From Sapientia aquatica (GTDB lineage: Bacteria > Pseudomonadota > Gammaproteobacteria > Burkholderiales > Burkholderiaceae_D), in assembly GCF_004358105.1 (NCBI RefSeq), contig NZ_SMYL01000002.1, positions 124,001 to 188,000 of the forward strand: a stretch of 64,000 nucleotides of DNA. Direction: 5' to 3'. The notes beneath the pieces were generated by a model. That model ran no database searches. It had not been told where the DNA came from and saw nothing but the letters and a program-made list of their open reading frames with translations. Of this stretch, positions 1 through 8,793 are shown piece after piece. Made by a program: the position numbers and the translations under genes. Every line of letters starts with the position of its first letter. The first letter of the stretch is position 1.

Positions 1-233
1 GTTCGCTCGCTGGAGTTGGCGAGCTTGACGTCCAATTGCACCGCCAACGCTTTAACGCCGCTAACGCGCTGGGTGACATGTTCAGCTTCTAGTTTTTCCG
101 AATAGCTGGCGACACTGCCTGCCAAGGTCACGATGCCATTTTTAACTTCAACACCGATTTGCGATGCGTTGATCGAGGGCGACCAGCGTAATTCAGCAGC
201 AACATCGTCTTTTAATTGTTCGTCGGTTTTCAT
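1..233 (-). CDS. BON-domain protein, C-terminus cut by window edge
   Basis: The first 77 codons are visible, beginning MKTDEQLKDDVAAELRW, and the frame runs off the left edge. The sequence shows one BON domain with the usual core of a V-K-N-G-I-V-T-L-A-G strand and a V-S-G-V-K-A-L helix turn. BON domains are found in OsmY-like periplasmic or outer-membrane-associated stress proteins. It is a close paralogue of the three-BON protein at 3491-4144, so the complete protein may also carry several BON copies. The ATG at 233 was chosen because the paralogue starts the same way and AAAGA lies upstream; an ATG two codons earlier (239) is also possible. No signal peptide is seen at either start. Confidence 0.85.
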   Translation of the reverse strand, partial: MKTDEQLKDDVAAELRWSPSINASQIGVEVKNGIVTLAGSVASYSEKLEAEHVTQRVSGVKALAVQLDVKLANSSER

Positions 234-291
234 AATCATTTCTTTGGTAATGAATCGGAACTTTAGCTTGCGCGGGTCGGCTGACTTGCTC

Positions 292-307
292 TGTACGCTA
301 GCCAGCA
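292..307 (+). promoter_or_regulatory. Recurrent intergenic palindrome, copy 1
   Basis: Copy of the 16-bp motif (TGTNCGNTAGCGAACA family), here TGTACGCTAGCCAGCA. It lies between the divergent BON gene (59 bp before its start) and the nitroreductase gene (127 bp before its start). A role as an operator is inferred from the recurrence only. Confidence 0.35.
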
Positions 308-433
308 TTATTTAGTCGTAGCGAATAAATAAGGTTTGCAAATTGACTCAGCCATAAGCGGTACAGCGCACTGAGGAACGCGGCGGGCAAGCTAACAATC
401 GTTTGTTCGATACACTTTTTAATGGAATTGGAT

Positions 434-1060
434 ATGAACGATATTGCACAAGCAGAACGACTGAATCGAAAAACTCCAATAGCGCCCAGCGATATGAAAG
501 CGATTGATGCGATCTACGAGCGCCAGTCGGTGCGCGACTACACCGCCGAAAAGCTTGATGAATCAACCGTGTTTGATTTAGTAAACGCGGCGATCCACGC
601 GCCCACGGCGATGGATGAGGAACCTTGGGCGTTTGTCATTATTCAGGACAAAACACTGCTAAATCGGATGTCGGACAACGCCAAAAAATTGATGCAAAGC
701 GGCTTTGAAGCCAATCTGACCCAAGGCAATAAATTGCAGCAGGAGCATTTCCTCGTGCCAGAATTTAACGTGTTTTATAACGCCACCACCTTGATTGTTA
801 TTTGCGCTAAACCGGTGAGCGATTTTGTCAGCGCCGATTGTTGGCTAGCCACGCAAAATATTCTGTTGGCCGCAACCGCCAGAAAAATCGGTAGCTGCGT
901 GATAGGTTTGGCGGTGCAAATTTTAAACACCCCAAAATGGAAGCAAGAGCTAGGCATTGCGGAAGATATGTCGGTCTTTGTGCCGATTATCTTGGGCTTT
1001 CCTAGTAAAGAAACATCCATCAAACCGCGCAAACCAGCCAATATCTTGACGTGGAAATAA
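434..1060 (+). CDS. Nitroreductase family protein
   Basis: A 208-residue FMN-dependent nitroreductase-fold protein. The N-terminal motif YERQSVRDYTAEKL is the typical family opening, where the basic residues contact the FMN phosphate. It is followed by the conserved APTAMDEEPWAFVII segment, and near the C-terminus by IVPIILGFPSKE-type sequence. Such enzymes use NAD(P)H to reduce nitro compounds, quinones or flavins in the cytoplasm; the substrate cannot be read from the sequence. The ATG at 434 is preferred over one at 422 because GGA sits seven bases upstream of it. It stands alone between a BON protein and a DsbA-like protein and is transcribed away from the former. Confidence 0.85.
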   Translation: MNDIAQAERLNRKTPIAPSDMKAIDAIYERQSVRDYTAEKLDESTVFDLVNAAIHAPTAMDEEPWAFVIIQDKTLLNRMSDNAKKLMQSGFEANLTQGNKLQQEHFLVPEFNVFYNATTLIVICAKPVSDFVSADCWLATQNILLAATARKIGSCVIGLAVQILNTPKWKQELGIAEDMSVFVPIILGFPSKETSIKPRKPANILTWK

Positions 1061-1113
1061 GCGCGCTATTTGGGACGAATTGGACGACTGGGGCGACTTG
1101 GACGAATGGAAGA

Positions 1114-1671
1114 TTACCAATCGCTTTGCTGCATCAGAGCGATGACGCTGTTCTCTAAATTTTCTAATCCAAACGTGACATCAATTGGCGTGCCGTTGAG
1201 GAAGAAGCTGGGTGATGTTCTGATATTGAGTGCTTCGCCCGATTGACGCTCTTCTTTTATGCGTTGTAAATAGATGCGCTCCTTCATCTCGGCAGCGAAG
1301 CGGATCATGTCGAGTTCCAATTGCTCGGCATAATTCATCAAGGATGCCATTTTTAAATGCTCTTGATGCGTGAACAATAAATCATGCATGCCCCAAAAAT
1401 GCCCTTGCGCGCCGGCTGCCTCAGCGGCTTCGGCGGCCAATTCAGCGTGCGGATGGATTTCGGTCAGCGGAAAATGCCGGTAAATCAAGCGCATCTCGTC
1501 GCCAAACACATCAATCAAATGCTTGGTCAAGAGTTCAGCCGATGCGGCGCCGGGGCATTCGTAATCGCCGTATTCCAGCAGGATAATGTCGGCAGTGGGT
1601 GAGCCTATGCTGTGATCGGTTTGGCTAAATTTATTGATTGAGCGTTTGATTTGCAGGCTGATGCTGTCCAT
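1114..1671 (-). CDS. DsbA-like thioredoxin-fold protein with a single active-site cysteine
   Basis: A thioredoxin-fold protein of the DsbA/Thioredoxin_4 type. Strand and active-site helix read ILLEYGDYECPGAAS, then comes the family motif RHFPLTEIHPHAELAAEAAEAA, and a cis-proline loop RTSPSFFLNG. The active site is CPGA, so the second cysteine of the normal CxxC is missing. The protein therefore cannot cycle as a simple dithiol oxidant and may be monothiol, redox-inactive, or a glutathione-S-transferase-like variant. No signal peptide is visible from the chosen start, which suggests a cytoplasmic location. The ATG at 1671 is preceded by AGGAAT; a longer reading from 1752 lacks such a site. Confidence 0.8.
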   Translation of the reverse strand: MDSISLQIKRSINKFSQTDHSIGSPTADIILLEYGDYECPGAASAELLTKHLIDVFGDEMRLIYRHFPLTEIHPHAELAAEAAEAAGAQGHFWGMHDLLFTHQEHLKMASLMNYAEQLELDMIRFAAEMKERIYLQRIKEERQSGEALNIRTSPSFFLNGTPIDVTFGLENLENSVIALMQQSDW

Positions 1672-1754
1672 AAGATTCCTAGGTAATGAGTGAAGGGCGG
1701 GCGGCATTAAATTGCCAAGCAGACTTTGCAGTATGGTTACTCCAGCCATCAATA

Positions 1755-1771
1755 CAGTTCGATAGCGAACA
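1755..1771 (+). promoter_or_regulatory. Recurrent intergenic palindrome, copy 2
   Basis: CAGTTCGATAGCGAACA, containing the perfect inverted repeat GTTCG-ATAG-CGAAC at 1757-1770. It is 86 bp before the DsbA-like start (minus strand) and about 144 bp before the small gene at 1915. Operator role inferred. Confidence 0.4.
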
Positions 1772-1914
1772 CGTCAGATTAAATTCTTTTCAGCCCAACT
1801 TTCTAACTTACGTGTGCAATCGCACAGTGCAGCCAATCATTAGCGTCTAACTTGGCATCACACCCCGTTCGAACGCTGTGTCAACCCTCTTAATCACATT
1901 AGTTAGGAATCATC

Positions 1915-2118
1915 ATGTTAAAAGCCAGCGAAACCAGCGGTCTGCATAAAAAAGCCGCCAGTGACCACACAGAAGCCGCCAAAAACCATTTGGCTGCCGC
2001 CGATTCTCTCGATAAAAACAGCATGTTAGACGCTAAGGAAAAATCCAAAAGCGCCATGAGTTGCTGCAACGCCGCGCAAAAAAGTTCGGCCACTGCCTGT
2101 AAAAGCTCCGCGCAATAA
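1915..2118 (+). CDS. Small Ala/Lys/Ser-rich hypothetical protein
   Basis: A 67-residue protein rich in alanine, lysine and serine, predicted to be helical (HKKAASDHTEAAKNHLAAA). It has three cysteines near the C-terminus (SCCNAAQ and TACKS). I do not recognise a family. A good ribosome site (AGGAATCATC before ATG) supports expression; the same TAGGAATCATC precedes the gene at 4186. It sits upstream of the cyclopropane fatty acid synthase gene with about 96 bp between. The lysine/alanine helices resemble small stress proteins of the histone-H1-like kind, but no function is claimed. Confidence 0.6.
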   Translation: MLKASETSGLHKKAASDHTEAAKNHLAAADSLDKNSMLDAKEKSKSAMSCCNAAQKSSATACKSSAQ

Positions 2119-2214
2119 TTAAGTCATTGGCTTTGATTTGTCGTGAATTAGAGCCAATTAATCGGCGCCACAAATTCAACATTCGCTAACTGGTATGACT
2201 AAGGAGACAACAGC

Positions 2215-3453
2215 ATGTTTTGGGAAAAAAGACTGGAAAACTGGGCGCAAGACGTTAAGGCTAAATTAGATTTACCGCTCCGCGTCGATTTGTGGAACGG
2301 GCAACAACTCAGCTTTAGCCACGCTCTACCAGAAGTGATAGTCCGAGTTCCCCATGTTTCCGCTTTGTCTTGTTTGCTCACGCCGTCACTCTCGAATCTT
2401 GGTTCGGCTTATGTCGAGGGAAAGATCGACATCGAAGGTAAACCTTCCGCGATTATTAAAATCGGCAATGCCTTAGCTTCAGGCACGTTAAAAATGGAAG
2501 GTAAGTTTGCGCGCTTGGTGCGCAAGGTTAAACGCAGTAAAGAAAAAGACAAAAAAGATATTCAGTATCACTACGATGTGTCGAATGATTTTTACAAATT
2601 GTGGTTGGACGAAAACTTAGTCTATTCCTGCGCCTACTTTGAAAATGGTAATGAAGACTTAGCGACAGCGCAGATCAAAAAAATCGATCACATTCTAAAT
2701 AAAATAAATATCCAACCGGGCAACACACTGTTGGATATTGGTTGCGGTTGGGGGGCGTTGGTTATCCGCGCCGCGCAGCAATACGGTATCAAATGCGTTG
2801 GCATTACGCTCTCAGAAAACCAAGTAAAGCACGCGAAAGAACAAGTCGCCAAAGCGGGTTTGAGTCATTTGATTGAGATCCGCCTGCAAGATTACCGTGA
2901 CGTGGTCGGTCCATTTGATCGAATCACCAGCGTTGGCATGTTTGAGCATGTCGGGCTTAAAAATCTACCCACTTACTTTGCCACCATTAATGACTTATTG
3001 GCCCAAGGCGGCATGGCCATGAATCACGGCATTACCTCGACTGACGCACACAGCGGTGAAACGCCGTATGGCAATGGTGAGTTTATTGAGAAATACGTAT
3101 TTCCGAATGGCGAATTGCCGCATCTGAGCTTGGCCTTGAAGTCCATGCAACAGGGTGGCTTGGAAGTGGTGGATATCGAAAACCTACGCCGCCATTACGC
3201 CAAAACCTGCGAGCTGTGGGGACACAAATTTGAAGAAAATTCCGATCAGATTAAGCAATTAGTCGGTGATAGACGGCACCGTATTTGGCGGGTTTATTTG
3301 GCTGGGTGTGTGCATGCATTCAATCAGGACTGGATTTCGCTGTACCAAGTGGTGTGCGTCAAATCGGGCGCGCATCCATCGCAACTCGCTTGGGCACGCA
3401 ACGCAAATACTAACTCTAACGCCAATCCCAAGGCCAACTCCACGAGACATTAA
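2215..3453 (+). CDS. cfa: Cyclopropane-fatty-acyl-phospholipid synthase family protein
   Basis: A 412-residue SAM-dependent methyltransferase that adds a methylene bridge to unsaturated acyl chains of membrane phospholipids. The SAM site is LLDIGCGWGALVIRAAQQYG with D174, followed by GITLSENQ. The family segment YHYDVSNDFYKLWLDENLVYSCAYFE precedes it, and VGMFEHVG carries the conserved glutamate. Length fits Cfa-type enzymes (about 380-420). AAGGAG is 6-10 bases before ATG. The C-terminal tail is Asn/Ser-rich (NANTNSNANPKANS) and looks dispensable. Cfa enzymes protect membranes in stationary phase or acid stress, which fits the BON and stress genes directly downstream. Confidence 0.92.
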   Translation: MFWEKRLENWAQDVKAKLDLPLRVDLWNGQQLSFSHALPEVIVRVPHVSALSCLLTPSLSNLGSAYVEGKIDIEGKPSAIIKIGNALASGTLKMEGKFARLVRKVKRSKEKDKKDIQYHYDVSNDFYKLWLDENLVYSCAYFENGNEDLATAQIKKIDHILNKINIQPGNTLLDIGCGWGALVIRAAQQYGIKCVGITLSENQVKHAKEQVAKAGLSHLIEIRLQDYRDVVGPFDRITSVGMFEHVGLKNLPTYFATINDLLAQGGMAMNHGITSTDAHSGETPYGNGEFIEKYVFPNGELPHLSLALKSMQQGGLEVVDIENLRRHYAKTCELWGHKFEENSDQIKQLVGDRRHRIWRVYLAGCVHAFNQDWISLYQVVCVKSGAHPSQLAWARNANTNSNANPKANSTRH

Positions 3454-3490
3454 ACAGTATCAATTCAATTCAACCCGCAAGGAGCAAAGA

Positions 3491-4144
3491 ATGAAAACGG
3501 ACGCAGAATTACAGCAAGATATTTTGGATGAATTACGGTGGGAACAATCCATCAACGCCACCCGACTTGGCGTTGAAGTTAAAGATGGGGTGGTGACGTT
3601 AACTGGGCATGTGGACAAATTTACCGATAAATGGAATGCCGAAGAGGTTGTGCAACGTGTGTCCGGCATTAAAGCCTTAGCAATCGAAATTGAGGTGTCC
3701 TTACCCGGAACCAGTCAGCGCACCGATGGTGATATCGCCAGCGCAGCGCAAAATATTTTGGACTGGAATACCTACCTGCCCAAAGACCGCGTGCATGTCA
3801 TGGTCGAAGACGGTTGGATCACGTTAACTGGCACGGTCGATTGGGAATACCAAAAGCTAGCACTCAAAAACAGTCTTAGCCCCTTGTTAGGCGTGACTGG
3901 GGTGAGCGACCAAATCAGCATTAGCCCCACCGTGTCGTCGGTCACAGTCAAAGACGACATTGAATCCGCTCTGCGCAGACGCGCGCGATTTAACGAACAC
4001 AGCATTTCTGTGCACGTCGATCATGCCGATGTCACGCTATCTGGCTCGGTCGATAGCTGGTCAGAACGTGAACTCGCTAATCATGCTGCATGGGGTACTC
4101 CCGGTGTGCATAGCGTAATTAATAACATCAAAGTCGCGCTGTAA
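3491..4144 (+). CDS. Three-BON-domain protein (OsmY-like)
   Basis: A 217-residue protein made almost entirely of three BON repeats, at about residues 5-70, 78-146 and 150-217. Each has the pattern V-x-D/V-G-x-V/I-T-L-T/S-G (GVEVKDGVVTLTGHVD, HVMVEDGWITLTGTVD, SVHVDHADVTLSGSVD). No signal peptide is present, so either it acts in the cytoplasm or export is unconventional. Start ATG 3491 follows AAGGAG; the open frame extends further upstream but that part overlaps cfa in another frame. It is 37 bp after cfa and likely shares its transcript. It is a paralogue of the partial gene at the left edge. Confidence 0.88.
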   Translation: MKTDAELQQDILDELRWEQSINATRLGVEVKDGVVTLTGHVDKFTDKWNAEEVVQRVSGIKALAIEIEVSLPGTSQRTDGDIASAAQNILDWNTYLPKDRVHVMVEDGWITLTGTVDWEYQKLALKNSLSPLLGVTGVSDQISISPTVSSVTVKDDIESALRRRARFNEHSISVHVDHADVTLSGSVDSWSERELANHAAWGTPGVHSVINNIKVAL

Positions 4145-4148
4145 CTGG

Positions 4149-4160
4149 TGTGCGCTAGCC
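4149..4160 (+). promoter_or_regulatory. Half-match to the recurrent palindrome
   Basis: TGTGCGCTAGCC matches the left half of the recurrent motif but the right half (CGAACA) is replaced by CCTTAA. It lies 26 bp before the gene at 4186. It may be a degenerate copy or chance. Confidence 0.15.
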
Positions 4161-4185
4161 CTTAATCAAACATTTAGGAATCATC

Positions 4186-4695
4186 ATGGAAAAACAATCA
4201 CCGGTATTTGTGTACGACACGCATCAACAAGCAGAACAAGCAATTCGACTATTAAGCGCAGATGGTTTTGATGTTAAGAAGCTGTCCGTGATCGGCAAGG
4301 GCTATCACAGCGAAGAGCATCCGATTGGATTTTATACCTTAGGTGATCGGATCAAAACTTGGGGCGGCATTGGCGCATTTTGGGGCGGGATTTGGGGCTT
4401 GCTGGTCGCGCCTGCGGTGTTTTTTATTCCGGGTTTGGGTCTGATGGCGATGGCCGGGCCGTTGGTGTCGCTTTTGGTTGGTGCATTAGAAGGCGCGGTA
4501 GTCGTCGGCGGTGTATCAGCATTAGGGGCGGCTTTGATGAATATCGGCGTATCGAAAGAAGACGTCATTAAGTATCAAACCGATTTATCCGCCGATAAAT
4601 ATATTTTGATGGTGCATGGCAACTCGACTGATATTGAGAGCGCACGCTCAATTTTGGGTAATGTGCACTCATTAGAAGAATCGATTGCATCTTAA
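4186..4695 (+). CDS. YflT/GSP17M-like membrane-associated stress protein
   Basis: 169 residues. The N-terminal 45 residues (VFVYDTHQQAEQAIRLLSADGFDVKKLSVIGKG) match the short alpha/beta domain of Bacillus general stress protein 17M (YflT type), which senses nothing known. It is followed by a glycine-rich hydrophobic hairpin (about residues 58-115, two to three possible membrane helices with GGIGAFWGGIWGLL and small-residue packing). A soluble tail then resembles a ferredoxin-like repeat (KYQTDLSADKYILMVHG). This architecture is common in proteobacterial stress islands. ATG follows AGGAATC. It belongs to the cfa-BON group by spacing (41 bp). Confidence 0.75.
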   Translation: MEKQSPVFVYDTHQQAEQAIRLLSADGFDVKKLSVIGKGYHSEEHPIGFYTLGDRIKTWGGIGAFWGGIWGLLVAPAVFFIPGLGLMAMAGPLVSLLVGALEGAVVVGGVSALGAALMNIGVSKEDVIKYQTDLSADKYILMVHGNSTDIESARSILGNVHSLEESIAS

Positions 4696-4799
4696 TTTAA
4701 TTCGTTTCACAACCTAGGCGCAATCCGAGTGGACGCCCCCCTTAGCCAATCAACGCCAATAGCACAGCAACACGACCTTCAAACCGGTCAGGAGAAACC

Positions 4800-6182
4800 A
4801 TGAAATACGAAAGCATTAACCCCAACACAGAACAATCGATCGTCAAATTTGAATCCATTGGCGACGGTGAGTTAGAAAGTGTCATCGATGTAGCCCACGG
4901 TTGTTACGGAATTTGGCGCAGCAAAACATTTGCTGAACGTGCCGAAGTTGTCATGCGTGCCTCGCATTTGTTGGAGGAGCGAGCCTATGAATTAGCGCAT
5001 TTAGCTAGCTTAGAAATGGGTAAGCGCATTAATGAAGCGTTAGCGGAAGTGACTTTTAGTGCGCGCATTTTGGCCTATTACGCCAAGAATGCCGAACACT
5101 TTTTGCGCGACGTTAAACTCAATCCCGAAGCCGGGCTGGCGCATATTGAGAGCAGTCCGATAGGGATTATTTTTTGTGTCGAACCGTGGAATTTCCCTTA
5201 CTACCAACTAGCCCGTGTGTCTGGTCCGCAACTCATGGCAGGTAATGTGATTATGGTGAAGCACGCCAGCATTATTCCGCAATGTGCGTTGGCGTTTGAA
5301 AAAATTTGGATTGATGCAGGAGCGCCTTTGGGTACTTACACCAATTTGTTTATCTCGCATTCCCAAGCCGATCAAGTGCTCGATGATGCGCGTATCAAAG
5401 GCTTAGCCGTGACCGGCAGCGTCGAGGCAGGTCAAAAATTGGCCGCCCGAGCGGGTAAGAATATTAAAACCTCTACCATGGAGTTAGGCGGCAGCGATGC
5501 CTTTATCGTTCTCGACGATGCCGATATTGACGCGGCGGTGAAATGGGCGGTTTGGGGACGCATGTATAACGCGGGGCAAACCTGTTGCGCAGCCAAACGC
5601 TTTATTGTGCAAGAAGCGGTTGCCGAAGAATTTTTAACTAAATTTAAATTAGCTTTGTCCGCTCTACGCGCAGGCGACCCAAGTATTGCCGCAACAACGC
5701 AAGGCCCGTTATCGAGCGAGGCGGCCTTGTTGCAATTGATCGAGAGCGTAAACGCAGCGGTGCAGCATGGCGCGAAAATCGAATTAGGTGGCAAGCGGAT
5801 TGATTGCCCTGGGTGGTTTATGGAGCCAACTATTTTGACCAATGTGGAACCGGATAATCCTGCTTTCCGCCATGAGTTTTTTGGACCAGTGGCCATGTTC
5901 TTTGTGGTGAATGATGACGACAGCGCGATTGCCTTAGCGAACGATTCCGACTTTGGTTTAGGTGGTTCGGTCTATAGCAAAAATGCCGAACGCGCCCAGA
6001 GCATCGCGAGTCGGGTCGACACTGGCATGATGTTTATCAATAACATCGATTGGTCGGATGCCGAATTACCATTTGGCGGCATCAAGGATTCTGGCTATGG
6101 CCGCGAGCTTGGCTACCTCGGAATTCAGCATTTTGTGAATAAAAAGCTGGTTCGCACCCACAGCATAGAGGCACCGCAATGA
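4800..6182 (+). CDS. NAD(P)-dependent aldehyde dehydrogenase, succinate-semialdehyde dehydrogenase-like
   Basis: A 460-residue aldehyde dehydrogenase. The coenzyme site is seen in SPIGIIFCVEPWNFPYYQ, the general-base glutamate in ELGGSDAFIVLDDADID, and the nucleophile in NAGQTCCAAKRF (C262). The C-terminal ELPFGGIKDSGYGRELG is also typical. Closest in style to the short SSADH (GabD/Sad) group, which oxidises succinate semialdehyde to succinate; substrate remains inferred. AGGAG lies before ATG. Its stop overlaps the ATG of the SDR gene (ATGA), so the two are translationally coupled and probably act on related carbonyl compounds. Confidence 0.88.
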   Translation: MKYESINPNTEQSIVKFESIGDGELESVIDVAHGCYGIWRSKTFAERAEVVMRASHLLEERAYELAHLASLEMGKRINEALAEVTFSARILAYYAKNAEHFLRDVKLNPEAGLAHIESSPIGIIFCVEPWNFPYYQLARVSGPQLMAGNVIMVKHASIIPQCALAFEKIWIDAGAPLGTYTNLFISHSQADQVLDDARIKGLAVTGSVEAGQKLAARAGKNIKTSTMELGGSDAFIVLDDADIDAAVKWAVWGRMYNAGQTCCAAKRFIVQEAVAEEFLTKFKLALSALRAGDPSIAATTQGPLSSEAALLQLIESVNAAVQHGAKIELGGKRIDCPGWFMEPTILTNVEPDNPAFRHEFFGPVAMFFVVNDDDSAIALANDSDFGLGGSVYSKNAERAQSIASRVDTGMMFINNIDWSDAELPFGGIKDSGYGRELGYLGIQHFVNKKLVRTHSIEAPQ

Positions 6183-7192
6183 ACGCCGATACTAAACAAC
6201 CCATTGATGGAACGATCACCATGAAAACCAAAGAATCCAACGCCACCAAATTAGCCCATTCTGCCAATGCAGCCAGCGCCACCTCGGCCGCCAAGCAACC
6301 GCTTGATAACGCGGCCAAAGCAGTCAATCAAATTAGCCCTGCCAAGAACGACAAAGGCGACAAGCCGATTTGGTTTATTACCGGCTGCTCGACTGGTTTC
6401 GGTCGCTCGCTGGCTTTAACGCTGTTAGAGCGCGGCTATAAAACGGTGGTGACTTCACGCAATACCGATGATATTCAAGACATGGCCTCAAACGAAAACG
6501 CCTTGGTGCTAAAACTCGACGTCACCGATGCGGGCGAAGTGGCTGAAGCGATGAAGCAAGCATTAAAGCGTTTCGGCCATGTGGATGTATTGGTCAACAA
6601 TGCAGGGATTGGTTATTTTGCGGCGATTGAGGAAAGCGAAACCGATAAGGTGCGCAAGATGTTTGACATTAACTTCTTTGGCGCGAGCAGCATGATTGAT
6701 GCGGTTCTACCTAGCATGCGTGAGCGGCGTAAAGGCTTTATCGTTAATTTGTCATCGATTGGTGGCTTGTGTTCTTTCCCGTCGGTCGGCTTTTATAGCG
6801 CAACCAAGTTTGCCTTAGAAGGCATGTCCGAAGCGTTGCGCCAAGAAGTTGCCCCCTTGGGAATTAAAGTCATGGTGGTCGAACCCAGCGGTTTTAGAAC
6901 CGATTGGGCGGGTCGCTCTGCCAGTGAGAGCAAGTTGCAGATCGCTGATTACGCGGGCACGGCCGGCGCTGGTCGCAAACAAGTGCGTGCTGCGTCGGGC
7001 AAACAACGCGGCGACCCAGAACGGGCAGCGCAAGCGATTATTGATGTGGTGGAATCAGTCAATCCGCCCAATCATTTATTGCTCGGCAACGATGCCGTGG
7101 ATGCGGCTTTGGCTAAGCTCGATACGCTGAAAAAAGAATTCTTCCTGTGGGAGAAAGTCTCGCGTGGCGCCGATTTCCCCGTCGGTAAATAA
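6179..7192 (+). CDS. Short-chain dehydrogenase/reductase with N-terminal extension
   Basis: A classical SDR of about 270 residues preceded by a 50-60 residue Ala/Lys/Asn-rich low-complexity extension. Motifs are TGCSTGFGRS (dinucleotide binding), NNAG, the catalytic serine in NLSSIGG, and YSATK. It belongs to the oxidoreductase/retinol-dehydrogenase-like group that reduces or oxidises small carbonyl or hydroxyl groups. The start at 6179 forms ATGA with the aldehyde dehydrogenase stop; an internal ATG at 6221 would remove 14 residues. The disordered head is unusual for an SDR; it is not a signal peptide. Likely partner of the upstream dehydrogenase. Confidence 0.87.
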   Translation: MNADTKQPIDGTITMKTKESNATKLAHSANAASATSAAKQPLDNAAKAVNQISPAKNDKGDKPIWFITGCSTGFGRSLALTLLERGYKTVVTSRNTDDIQDMASNENALVLKLDVTDAGEVAEAMKQALKRFGHVDVLVNNAGIGYFAAIEESETDKVRKMFDINFFGASSMIDAVLPSMRERRKGFIVNLSSIGGLCSFPSVGFYSATKFALEGMSEALRQEVAPLGIKVMVVEPSGFRTDWAGRSASESKLQIADYAGTAGAGRKQVRAASGKQRGDPERAAQAIIDVVESVNPPNHLLLGNDAVDAALAKLDTLKKEFFLWEKVSRGADFPVGK

Positions 7193-7256
7193 ATCGCGCC
7201 ATTGGTGCAGCCCGCTTCAACTTTTTTCTCCTAACCGAAATGATGCTTAACTAAAG

Positions 7257-8735
7257 ATGATTAATCTAACCACCGCATTACTCAGTGTGAATCAGATGCA
7301 GTGTGCTGATCGCTTAACCACAGCGTCGGATTTACCGGTAGCGGAATTAATGTCCAACGCCGGCTTAGCGGTTGCGCAAGCGATTATCGAGCGCTGGTCT
7401 ATGCGTCCGGTTGTTGTGTTGTGCGGGCCGGGTAACAATGGCGGCGATGGTTTTTCGACAGCGCGGCACTTATTTGATCTGGGTTGGAGCGTCAAAATTG
7501 CTTTGCTGGGAGCAGCCGACCATTTGAACGGCGCGCCGCTATTGCATTTTCAACGCTGGCACGGCGCGGTGATTCCCTTCGCTGAAGTCGAGTTTTCGGG
7601 CGATGAATTGGTGGTTGATGCGATTTTTGGTGCGGGTCTTAATCGTCCATTGGATGCCGACGTCATTAGTATTTTAGAAGCCGCGCTATTTAAAAAGCTC
7701 CCTATGGTTGCCATCGATGTGCCGACTGGCGTCATGGGCGATACGGGGCAATCATTTGGTGCGGTGGCGGTGGTGTTAACCGTGACCTTTTTACGCAAAA
7801 AGCCGGGGCATGTGATTTTGCCAGGGCGATTGTTATGCGGTGAAGTGGTCGTTGCTGACATCGGCTACGGTCAGCAAATCGCGTCGCATTTGGGATTGAA
7901 TACCTTTGAAAATGACCCGTTGGTGTGGTTGCCTGATTTCCCTGTGCCCCATCCGTTTAACAATAAATACAGTCGAGGTCATGCGCTCATAGCGGGTGGT
8001 TATCCGGTTACTGGTGCGGCGCGGCTGGCGGCGCTGAGCGCGGCGCGGGTTGGTTCTGGTTTAACGACGATCGCTATTCCCGAAATCGCATTGCCGATTT
8101 ATGGCGCTTCGCTGCTGTCGATCATGTTAGAGATTATCAATAGTTCAGCCGATATTGAGCGTCTGTTGAACGATAAGCGTTACACCGCGTTCTTGATTGG
8201 CCCAGGATGTGGTGTGACACCAGACGACTTCGACCTCATTCGCATCCGTGTATTGGCCATGCTAGCTACCAAGCGTGCCACGGTGATTGATGCCGATGCG
8301 ATCTCATGTTTCCGCGATGATCCGAAAATACTGTTTAAAGCGATCGAAGGCCCGTGCGTCATTACACCGCACGAAGGCGAGTTCTCGCGCATCTTTGATT
8401 TGAAGGGCGACAAACTCATGCGTACCCGTTTTGCGGCACGAATTAGCGGTGCTGTGATAGTCCTAAAAGGTAGCGACACCATCATTGCCGCGCCCGATGG
8501 TCGCGCCATCATTAATACCAACGCGCCCGCCAGTTTAGCGACTGCCGGAGCAGGCGATGTATTAAGCGGCTTAATCTTGGGTTTATTGGCGCAGGGTATG
8601 GATGCATTTTTAGCCAGTGCCGCGGCGGTCTGGCTGCATGGTGAGGCGGCTAACGATATCGGCTTGGGTTTAATAGCCGACGATTTGCCCGAAGCGATCC
8701 CTGCGATTTTAGATGAGTTACTGCACCCTCATTAA
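7257..8735 (+). CDS. nnr: Bifunctional NAD(P)H-hydrate epimerase / ADP-dependent NAD(P)HX dehydratase
   Basis: 492 residues in two domains. Residues 1-215 form the YjeF_N epimerase (VVLCGPGNNGGDGFSTARHL, DAIFGAGLNRPL), and about 225-490 form the ribokinase-like dehydratase (GHALIAGGYPVTGAARLAALSA, IGPGCG, ITPHEGEFSR, TAGAGDVLSGLILG). Together they repair hydrated NADH or NADPH formed by damage or by dehydrogenase side reactions. Length is normal for the fused enzyme. The placement directly after two dehydrogenases and before an alcohol dehydrogenase makes a coherent redox neighbourhood. The ribosome site is weak. Confidence 0.93.
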   Translation: MINLTTALLSVNQMQCADRLTTASDLPVAELMSNAGLAVAQAIIERWSMRPVVVLCGPGNNGGDGFSTARHLFDLGWSVKIALLGAADHLNGAPLLHFQRWHGAVIPFAEVEFSGDELVVDAIFGAGLNRPLDADVISILEAALFKKLPMVAIDVPTGVMGDTGQSFGAVAVVLTVTFLRKKPGHVILPGRLLCGEVVVADIGYGQQIASHLGLNTFENDPLVWLPDFPVPHPFNNKYSRGHALIAGGYPVTGAARLAALSAARVGSGLTTIAIPEIALPIYGASLLSIMLEIINSSADIERLLNDKRYTAFLIGPGCGVTPDDFDLIRIRVLAMLATKRATVIDADAISCFRDDPKILFKAIEGPCVITPHEGEFSRIFDLKGDKLMRTRFAARISGAVIVLKGSDTIIAAPDGRAIINTNAPASLATAGAGDVLSGLILGLLAQGMDAFLASAAAVWLHGEAANDIGLGLIADDLPEAIPAILDELLHPH

Positions 8736-8793
8736 CTAAACCGATTGTTGGCGCAAACCTAGCAACGATGTATTCACTCCGAACGGACTAGCT

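Noticed and set aside
1072-1107. Repeats of GGACGA between convergent genes
   Set aside because: Degenerate, short, and with no hairpin potential; not called as a functional repeat.
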